In this document: in pieces, positions 1 through 5,933 of the stretch
Position numbering within the stretch: the first letter of the stretch is position 1
Layout of the letters: every line of letters begins with the position of its first letter
Assembly: GCA_937891805.1 (NCBI GenBank)
Contig: CALATK010000285.1
Location: 1-5,933 of the forward strand
Direction of reading: 5' to 3'
Source of the DNA: an uncultured Fibrobacter sp.
Lineage (GTDB): Bacteria; Fibrobacterota; Fibrobacteria; Fibrobacterales; Fibrobacteraceae
DNA length: 5,933 nucleotides
Position numbers and translations under genes: made by a program
Notes under the pieces: model-generated
The model's input: the letters and a program-made list of their open reading frames with translations, nothing else
Databases searched by the model: none
What the model was told of the DNA's origin: nothing

Positions 1-2010
<2,010 letters not shown>

Positions 2011-2029
2011 CCGCGCACCTGCGGCTAGC

Positions 2030-2365
2030 CTACCCCAGCAATTGAGTCATGGTCCCGAAAACAAGGGCCGTAAGCACCACGTTCAAAAAGAACATGGCCC
2101 GCCGCACAATCATAAAGAAGAGGGGTTGCCAGTGAAAGATGCCGTCCGTCGGGTCCAGCAGTTCCTTCACTGCAAGGAAAATGTTGATAAGCCCGGTCAC
2201 GATGAGCATCAGCGCTCCCGGGAAAAATCCTTCGCCCCACACCAGGACCGTAAGGCCTATGCCAAAAATCATGGCGATGACGCCGATGACGATTTCCACC
2301 CGCAAAATCATGTTCTTGATCTTGCGCACCTTGTTTTCTACAATCTCTTTCGTCTCGTCAGCCAA
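2030..2365 (-). CDS. Small three-helix inner-membrane protein, function unknown
   Basis: This 111-residue protein is not one I recognise. It has a charged N-terminus (about residues 1-18, including KVRKIKN) and three hydrophobic segments at roughly 20-42, 48-68 and 88-108. DPTDGIFHWQP lies between helices two and three, with RR at 88-89 just before helix three. There is no signal peptide, cysteine pair or catalytic-looking motif, so a structural or accessory inner-membrane role is more likely than an enzyme. The start is TTG at 2365-2363; GAGAGG lies five bases upstream and no ATG or GTG fits better. It begins 24 bp after the stop of the Omp85-like gene on the same strand, which suggests co-transcription and an envelope role. 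It ends 19 bp from the end of convergent recG. The reading frame is secure; the function is unknown. Confidence 0.8.
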   Translation of the reverse strand: MADETKEIVENKVRKIKNMILRVEIVIGVIAMIFGIGLTVLVWGEGFFPGALMLIVTGLINIFLAVKELLDPTDGIFHWQPLFFMIVRRAMFFLNVVLTALVFGTMTQLLG

Positions 2366-2370
2366 AACAA

Positions 2371-2376
2371 CCTCTC
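2371..2376 (-). promoter_or_regulatory. Ribosome binding site supporting a TTG start
   Basis: On the minus strand this reads GAGAGG followed by a 5-nt spacer and TTG at 2365-2363. It fixes the start of the small membrane protein at a non-ATG codon. It also lies just past the stop of the upstream barrel gene, as expected inside an operon. Confidence 0.6.
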
Positions 2377-2389
2377 AAAAATCCATCCG

Positions 2390-4267
2390 TTACAGGCTGT
2401 AACTGGTAGTCACAGAAAAATGGGGCATTCCCTTGCGTTCCCCGTTCATGGGGAAACTCACGTCCAGCTTGTTCACCAGCCTGCTGATGGACTTGGTCTG
2501 GATAAAACGGATACCCGCTCCCAGCACGTAAATCAAGTCCTTGCGGTTGATGTCTTCCAGTTCCCAGGCGGTCTCCCCCACAGACGCAAAGGCCACCACC
2601 ACCGGCACCAGGGTCGCGATTTCAAAGTCAAAGAAATACCTGGGCTCGATGCTGCCGTAAACCCTGGCCTGACCCGTATAGTAACCCGTAGGGAACCCAA
2701 CAAATCCGTCGGAGCCACCCAGCGAAAGCTGGTAACCCAGGCGGGCGTCTTCGTACACATCCACCAGGCCCCGCAAGGCCGTGGAGAAGGAATTGCTGGG
2801 GTGGAAAATGTATTCGCCGTCAACACGGCCGTAGAAATCCCTGCGTTCCCCGTGGTCCAGATAAAAATACATCTGGGTTTTCAGGTTCAGGTGGTTCCAG
2901 CCGCTGCCCAGATACAAGTTGGTCCAAAAGTCCAGACGGATATCGTTGTTGTCGGAACCCAGCTGCTCGTAGTTCTTGGAGATTTGCGCCTTCAGGGAAT
3001 AGCCCTTGTCCACATCCTCGGTCCACTTGGCGTTATGCAGGTTCTTCACCTTCTCGTAACGCAGGTTGGAATACATCACGTAGGCGCCCAGGCGGGAATC
3101 CTTGCGCCTTGGCAACCACAAATCCCACGCCGCACCGGAATCGATGACATAGGTCTGGTCGTTATGGGTGAACAGGTAGCGGTACAGGCGGCCTTCCTCG
3201 GCGGTTTCCCGGTGGTAATCGTAGGTGGCCCCCAGGTAAAACTTGCGGAGGCTCCCCCCAAAGGAACGGCTGAACCTAAAACTCAGGGAATCCTCGATAA
3301 AGTCCTCCACCTTCAAGAGCTTCACCGTCTCTTCGCCGTTGTATTCCAGGGTATCCTTCGTAAGAATTCCCTCCCGGTACGTTTTCTCGTTCAGTGCCAC
3401 ATCCGTGCCGTTTTTCGCAACGGTCTCGTCCGCACTGGACTGGACGAAGCCGCCATCGGCCACGCCAAGCTCATACACATATATGTGAGGCGTGGTAAGC
3501 AGATAGGTTGAGAATCTTGCCACAGAGCCCCGAGGCAAGTCCCCGCTTCCATAATAATAGGCAAACCGCTTGTTTTTGAGACCCGCCAGGGTATAGGCCC
3601 ACTGGTTCACGCCCCGACTCAGGAAAGGCACGTACATCTGCCAGCTGGCCAGGTAGCCGTCGGTATTGTAACTGTAGAGCACGTCCAGGTGGTTGTAGCG
3701 GAAAAGGAAATGGGGGTCCGCCTGCCACATGTCGCGGAATTCGTCATGGCCGTAGTAAAAACCCACCTTCTGGCCCAGACCGAGGAAGTTGCTCTCCTGG
3801 ATGCCGATTCCGTAGTTCAGGTTGTCGTAACTCCATTCGCTGCCCGCAAAACCGATGCTGAAAGGCAGCGTCAGGGTCCAGTTGTCGCTGGTGTAAACAT
3901 CCACGAAGGTGGAGTCACCCTGGCCACTCACCTGGATACTGGCGTCCGAAAGGAAGTTCTGGTCCCGCAGGAACCGTTCCGATTCCAGCATCAGGTTCAG
4001 GTCCACCACATCGCCCTCGTTGAACAGCAGTAACTTGCGGACCGTGGCCTCCCGGGTCTCGATATGGATGACGTTCAGCAGGTCGTAGGCCCACTTGTCG
4101 TACTTGGTGTGGTACTTGGAATCGTCGAATGCGTCACCGATGTGGTAGCGAATTTTATCGACCCTAAAAGGCGCCGTGGAATCAGCGGCTGCGGCCTGCG
4201 CGCCGGAAACGCCCTCGGCAAAAACCGAGACCGCAAAGGCACAGACGACAAAGGGCAAAATCCGCAT
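2390..4267 (-). CDS. Omp85-superfamily outer-membrane barrel protein (BamA/TamA-like) with a single POTRA domain
   Basis: This 625-residue protein is predicted to insert into the outer membrane as a 16-strand barrel; the family moves or inserts proteins or lipids there. A signal peptide covers about residues 1-25 (MRILPFVVCAFAVSVFA, then small residues through GAQA). One POTRA-like domain spans about 62-130, with the characteristic ATVRKLLLFNEGD and ESERFLRDQNFLSDASIQV. The barrel starts at DNWTLTLPFSIGF; GIQESNFLGLGQKV at about 155-168 is a typical Omp85 early strand. The late loop-6 region reads LGGSDGFVGFPTG at 516-528, followed by SIEPRYFFDFE and a C-terminus of alternating aromatic and polar residues ending SYSL. 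The normally conserved Arg of the RG(F/Y) motif is replaced by Val523, and the terminal residue is Leu rather than Phe. BamA has five POTRA domains and TamA three, so this is neither; the substrate is unknown. ATG at 4267 has no clear Shine-Dalgarno. A small membrane protein gene follows 24 bp downstream. Confidence 0.82.
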   Translation of the reverse strand: MRILPFVVCAFAVSVFAEGVSGAQAAAADSTAPFRVDKIRYHIGDAFDDSKYHTKYDKWAYDLLNVIHIETREATVRKLLLFNEGDVVDLNLMLESERFLRDQNFLSDASIQVSGQGDSTFVDVYTSDNWTLTLPFSIGFAGSEWSYDNLNYGIGIQESNFLGLGQKVGFYYGHDEFRDMWQADPHFLFRYNHLDVLYSYNTDGYLASWQMYVPFLSRGVNQWAYTLAGLKNKRFAYYYGSGDLPRGSVARFSTYLLTTPHIYVYELGVADGGFVQSSADETVAKNGTDVALNEKTYREGILTKDTLEYNGEETVKLLKVEDFIEDSLSFRFSRSFGGSLRKFYLGATYDYHRETAEEGRLYRYLFTHNDQTYVIDSGAAWDLWLPRRKDSRLGAYVMYSNLRYEKVKNLHNAKWTEDVDKGYSLKAQISKNYEQLGSDNNDIRLDFWTNLYLGSGWNHLNLKTQMYFYLDHGERRDFYGRVDGEYIFHPSNSFSTALRGLVDVYEDARLGYQLSLGGSDGFVGFPTGYYTGQARVYGSIEPRYFFDFEIATLVPVVVAFASVGETAWELEDINRKDLIYVLGAGIRFIQTKSISRLVNKLDVSFPMNGERKGMPHFSVTTSYSL

Positions 4268-4276
4268 GACGGGGAC

Positions 4277-4282
4277 AATATA
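4277..4282 (-). promoter_or_regulatory. Possible -10 element of the Omp85-like gene, implying a very short leader
   Basis: On the minus strand TATATT (inside TTTTCTATATTG) ends nine bases before the ATG at 4267. If used, transcription would begin within a few bases of the start codon, giving a nearly leaderless message; this fits the lack of a Shine-Dalgarno site. No TTGACA-like -35 is visible: the expected position falls inside the TAGG heptamer array. This is a weak call based on one hexamer. Confidence 0.25.
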
Positions 4283-4287
4283 GAAAA

Positions 4288-4364
4288 TAGGGGTTAGGGG
4301 ATAGGATCTAGGGGATAGGATCTAGGGGCTAGGTAATAGGTTGTAGGTGTTAGGGCTGCGGGTT
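4288..4364 (+). repeat. 7-bp-periodic TAGGNNN tandem array (ten units plus one degenerate unit)
   Basis: From 4288 the sequence divides without a gap into heptamers: TAGGGGT, TAGGGGA, TAGGATC, TAGGGGA, TAGGATC, TAGGGGC, TAGGTAA, TAGGTTG, TAGGTGT, TAGGGCT, then the degenerate GCGGGTT. All ten proper units begin TAGG. Within it, TAGGGGATAGGATC is repeated exactly (4295-4308 and 4309-4322), and the 14-bp period continues to 4328. Four GGGG runs (4290, 4297, 4311, 4325) make a G-quadruplex possible on this strand. The array lies 21 bp upstream of the Omp85-like start, in its promoter region. Function is unknown. A decayed microsatellite, a protein-binding array, or a dispersed intergenic repeat are all possible. 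Confidence 0.8.
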
Positions 4365-4396
4365 ACAAGAAGTTTGAGGCGTGTGGCTCGATGGAT

Positions 4397-4430
4397 GTCA
4401 TTGCGAGGTCCGCAGGAGCGTGGCAATCTC
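4397..4430 (+). repeat. Intergenic palindromic repeat-like element (GTCATTGCGAGG ... GTGGCAATCTC type)
   Basis: GTCATTGCGAGG and CGTGGCAATCTC flank a small core. ATTGC (4400-4404) pairs with GCAAT (4423-4427), and CGC-AGGA-GCG (4411-4420) can form an inner hairpin. Sequences of this style occur as dispersed palindromic repeats between genes in several bacterial genomes. Only one copy is visible here, so repetitiveness is inferred from resemblance. Confidence 0.5.
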
Positions 4431-4463
4431 TATTCCAAATACAAGGGGGGGAAGCCTCCCGCA

Positions 4464-4477
4464 CCACCTAAAGGTGG
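4464..4477 (+). repeat. Perfect hairpin CCACCT-AA-AGGTGG
   Basis: Six-bp perfect inverted repeat around AA, preceded by a run of seven G (4445-4451) and CCTCCC. No T-run follows on either strand, so it does not look like an intrinsic terminator. It is the first of four closely spaced hairpins extending to 4553. Confidence 0.55.
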
Positions 4478-4483
4478 CCATGT

Positions 4484-4508
4484 ACACTAAGGCCTGAAGG
4501 CCAAGTGT
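4484..4508 (+). repeat. Two-part hairpin ACACT/AGTGT enclosing GGCCT-GA-AGGCC
   Basis: ACACT (4484-4488) pairs with AGTGT (4504-4508), and GGCCT (4491-4495) pairs with AGGCC (4498-4502). A small AA/A internal loop separates the two stems. Two stacked stems over 25 bp are unlikely to be accidental. No T-tract follows. Confidence 0.5.
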
Positions 4509-4514
4509 CCAAAG

Positions 4515-4528
4515 GTCGCTTCTGCGAC
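4515..4528 (+). repeat. Hairpin GTCGC-TTCT-GCGAC
   Basis: Five-bp perfect stem with a four-base loop. It is immediately followed by the palindrome GACATGTC (4526-4533) and the next hairpin, making a continuous block of secondary structure. Confidence 0.45.
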
Positions 4529-4530
4529 AT

Positions 4531-4557
4531 GTCATCCCCGCGAAGGCGGGGATCTCC
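4531..4557 (+). repeat. GTCATCCCCGC ... GCGGGGATC repeat-like hairpin
   Basis: ATCCCCGC (4534-4541) and GCGGGGAT (4546-4553) form a perfect 8-bp stem with loop GAAG, in the context GTC...CTCC. This matches the general form of a short dispersed palindrome (GTCATCCCCGCGAA-GCGGGGATC) seen in intergenic DNA of various bacteria. It lacks a T-tract, so it is listed as a repeat and not as a terminator. Confidence 0.55.
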
Positions 4558-4661
4558 TAATCGCATCCGCTACCCCCTCGTGCGTCGCATCCCTTTCCGC
4601 ACCACCTCAAAAAAGTCATTTTCTGTCACTAATTTTAATGTAGATTTAAGGAGTAAAGAAA

Positions 4662-4668
4662 AGAGAGG
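4662..4668 (+). promoter_or_regulatory. Strong Shine-Dalgarno site AGAGAGG before a small ORF
   Basis: AGAGAGG is followed by a six-base spacer (TTCGTT) and ATG at 4675. It is a better ribosome binding site than those of the two large genes flanking this spacer. The upstream stretch 4617-4660 is AT-rich and could hold a promoter, though I see no clear -35/-10 pair. Confidence 0.5.
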
Positions 4669-4674
4669 TTCGTT

Positions 4675-4746
4675 ATGTCTTTTTGCGCCTTGGTCATCCT
4701 CATCACCGCCGTCTGTTTCTGCTCCACCGGTAGCACCGGGAAATAA
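4675..4746 (+). CDS. Possible 23-residue hydrophobic peptide
   Basis: ATG at 4675 to TAA at 4744-4746 encodes 23 residues with a single hydrophobic core, ALVILITAVCFCSTG, and a short polar end, STGK. It could be a one-helix membrane peptide or the remnant of a lipoprotein or signal sequence; the cysteines (residues 4, 14 and 16) do not sit in a proper lipobox. Support comes from AGAGAGG six bases upstream, the AT-rich leader, and a coherent hydrophobic profile. Against it are the very short length and the absence of a recognised homologue. It lies 79 bp before the FliB-like gene on the same strand and could act as a leader peptide. CCGGT-AGC-ACCGG at 4727-4739 forms a small hairpin at the end of the frame. 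Confidence 0.4.
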   Translation: MSFCALVILITAVCFCSTGSTGK

Positions 4747-4825
4747 TCAATTCACATCAAGGGGTTTTAGGCACAATCCAAACAAGAAAAGTCTATTTTT
4801 CTCTGAGCTATCATAAAAAAAGCCT

Positions 4826-5806
4826 ATGATTCTGCATAAACCAGACTTTTACGACAAATTCAAGTGCACTGCTTCCCGATGCAGCGACACATGTTGCGTC
4901 GGATGGGAAATAGACATTGACCAAGCTTCGCAAAAAATCTATAGCGAGGTGCAGGGAATATTTGGCGACAAACTCCGCGCCAACATTGAAGACGGCCATT
5001 TCAGGCTGCTTCCCCAAGACCGTTGTCCTTTCTTAGACAACGAAAACCTTTGCGAAATATACAGGAACCTGGGTGAAAGCGCCCTCTGTGATATCTGCAA
5101 GGAGCACCCGAGGTTCGTGGACGTCTACGGAGACATCATGGAAAAAGGCCTCGGACTCTGTTGCGAAGAGGCAACGCGGCTATTACTCGAAGGCCAAGGC
5201 CCCCTCACCTTCACCACAGAAAAATGCGACGAGCCCGAAGACAACCTGGACGAAGACGACATTGAAATTCGTGACCAGGTCTTGTACGAAAGAGAGCAAA
5301 TGTTCAAGGCACTTGGTAATTTTGACAAGCCTTTGGGTGAACGACTCTACACCGCCTTCGGCTGCACAGCCGAAAATCCGTTTGCACCCCTAGAAAACGC
5401 CCGGGCCTTGTACAATCTCCTCGCCAAGACGGCCAGTTTCGGACCCGCCTGGGATGCCGCACTTGCGCGCATCAAAACAAGCATAGAGGAGACAGACGGG
5501 AACATCCAGGACCAGGGCTACTTTTCCGAAACCGAAAGCATGCGCCTGCTGGCCTACCTCATTTATCGCCACTTCGCCAAGAGCCTTTACGAAGGCTTGG
5601 ACCAGGGCAAGCGAAACTTCGCCCTATTCTTCTGGAATACGGTTCGATTTTTTAGTCGAGAACTGGCTGGCATCACCGGAAAAAATGCGGACGAAGGCTC
5701 CCAAGATTCCGAACTTATCAAAATAGGAGCCATCAAGATCCTTTCACGCCAGCTGGAATACTGCGAAGAAAACATGGTCCTGATCGAATCGGCACTGGAT
5801 ATCTGA
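4826..5806 (+). CDS. FliB-family cysteine-rich protein (lysine-N-methylase-like)
   Basis: The 326-residue product resembles the FliB / flagellin lysine-N-methylase family, whose Salmonella member methylates flagellin lysines and is reported to carry an iron-sulfur cluster. The diagnostic cysteine pattern is clear: C14-x4-C19-x3-C23-C24 in FKCTASRCSDTCCVGW, then C67 (RCPFL), C76 (LCEIYRNLG), C88-x2-C91 (ALCDICKEHPRF) and C112-C113 (GLCCEEA). An acidic linker (about 134-150) precedes a mostly helical C-terminal half ending LEYCEENMVLIESAL, which resembles the usual family end. It is shorter than the roughly 400 residues of Salmonella FliB. ATG at 4826 is chosen because the family N-terminus (KPDFYDKFKC) begins there; no Shine-Dalgarno precedes it, only an A-rich leader with a possible -10 TATCAT at 4809-4814. 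No flagellar gene is in the window, so the substrate is open. Family membership is good; the reaction here is inferred. Confidence 0.82.
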   Translation: MILHKPDFYDKFKCTASRCSDTCCVGWEIDIDQASQKIYSEVQGIFGDKLRANIEDGHFRLLPQDRCPFLDNENLCEIYRNLGESALCDICKEHPRFVDVYGDIMEKGLGLCCEEATRLLLEGQGPLTFTTEKCDEPEDNLDEDDIEIRDQVLYEREQMFKALGNFDKPLGERLYTAFGCTAENPFAPLENARALYNLLAKTASFGPAWDAALARIKTSIEETDGNIQDQGYFSETESMRLLAYLIYRHFAKSLYEGLDQGKRNFALFFWNTVRFFSRELAGITGKNADEGSQDSELIKIGAIKILSRQLEYCEENMVLIESALDI

Positions 5807-5881
5807 CAGCACCCCCGTCGAACGGGACGCCATGTACGAGACCTTCGGGTAGATGGCACTAGAAAACCCCGTGCAGAATGA

Positions 5882-5933
5882 TGTGAACCCCGAAAGTTGG
5901 ACACAACTTTCGGGATTTTCATATATGAAATAC
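5882..5933 (+). mobile_element. Left end of a probable IS3-family (IS150-group) insertion sequence, cut by the window edge
   Basis: Starting with TG at 5882, the sequence runs GTGAACCCCGAAAGTTGGACA. Its core CCCCGAAAGTTGGACA resembles the terminal inverted repeats of IS150-group IS3 elements (TG...CCCC-AAAGTTGGACA). About 43 bases in, ATG AAA TAC at 5925-5933 gives Met-Lys-Tyr, a plausible beginning of an IS3 OrfA transposase. The element would continue beyond the right edge. The exact outer end and any target duplication cannot be determined. It lies about 75 bp past the FliB-like stop and does not interrupt that gene. Confidence 0.5.
5889..5919 (+). terminator. 11-bp perfect hairpin with short T-run; possible terminator formed by the IS end
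   Basis: CCCGAAAGTTG (5889-5899) and CAACTTTCGGG (5904-5914) form a perfect 11-bp stem with loop GACA, followed by ATTTTC. It could stop plus-strand transcripts from the FliB-like gene. If this is an IS left end, it could instead shield the transposase from outside transcription or translation, since its right arm lies just before the ATG at 5925. The T-run of four is short for an intrinsic terminator. Confidence 0.4.

Noticed and set aside
2011..2030. CCGC-GCACCT-GCGG and the palindrome GGCTAGCC between the convergent genes as a terminator
   Set aside because: The stem is only 4 bp and neither strand has a T-tract after it, so I could not support a terminator call.
2042..3511. Long plus-strand open frame of 489 codons opposite the barrel gene
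   Set aside because: Its product is rich in His, Gln, Val and Pro without recognisable motifs, and it runs fully antisense to a gene with a signal peptide and Omp85 motifs. It is explained by the codon bias of the minus-strand gene.
4288..4364. CRISPR-like or telomere-like array
   Set aside because: The 7-bp period has no spacers or long repeats, so it is not CRISPR. It lies in the interior between genes, so a telomere role is not supported.
4505..4816. 103-codon plus-strand frame in the intergenic spacer
   Set aside because: It crosses the 4534-4553 hairpin and has no ribosome binding site. Its Ser/Pro/Arg-rich translation looks non-coding; the 23-codon frame inside it in another register has better start signals.
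5814..5826. CCCGT-CGA-ACGGG hairpin just after the FliB-like stop
   Set aside because: It is a 5-bp stem with no T-run, too weak to call a terminator on sequence alone.
5853..5933. Open plus-strand frame from an ATG at 5853 to the window edge
   Set aside because: It passes through the perfect hairpin and the IS-like end and has no recognisable protein signal before 5925. The last codons fit better as a separate transposase start.

Overview
The window looks like chromosomal DNA of a Gram-negative bacterium: it encodes an Omp85-type outer-membrane barrel with a signal peptide. The protein style, the A-rich leaders with few Shine-Dalgarno sites, and the G-rich TAGG repeats make a Fibrobacter-like (Fibrobacterota) organism my best guess. 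That is inference; no taxonomic marker gene is present.

Layout. (1) Positions 1-2010, plus strand: one uninterrupted reading frame, open at the left edge. It begins as the N-terminal part of an OppB/DppB-type ABC transporter permease and switches near 300-345 into RecG helicase without the RecG wedge domain. It is either a deletion fusion or an assembly chimera. (2) Positions 4267-2030, minus strand: a probable two-gene operon, convergent with recG. A 625-residue single-POTRA Omp85-like barrel protein is followed after 24 bp by a 111-residue three-helix inner-membrane protein of unknown function with a TTG start. (3) Positions 4268-4825: a 558-bp spacer between divergent genes. It holds a strictly 7-bp-periodic TAGGNNN array next to the barrel gene, then a run of small hairpins resembling dispersed intergenic repeats, then a possible 23-residue hydrophobic peptide with a strong ribosome binding site. 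(4) Positions 4826-5806, plus strand: a cysteine-rich FliB-family protein (annotated elsewhere as flagellin lysine-N-methylase), with no flagellar gene in view. (5) From about 5882 to the right edge: what looks like the left end of an IS3-family (IS150-group) insertion sequence. Its terminal repeat folds into an 11-bp hairpin, and the first codons of a transposase ORF may start at 5925.

The genes do not form one pathway. The barrel protein and its small partner probably act together in the envelope; recG belongs to DNA repair; the FliB-like gene stands alone. I found no CRISPR array, tRNA, rRNA or recognisable defence system. The best candidates for something new are the heptamer array in front of the outer-membrane gene, the hairpin cluster beside it, the small hydrophobic peptide, and a FliB-like enzyme whose substrate may not be flagellin.
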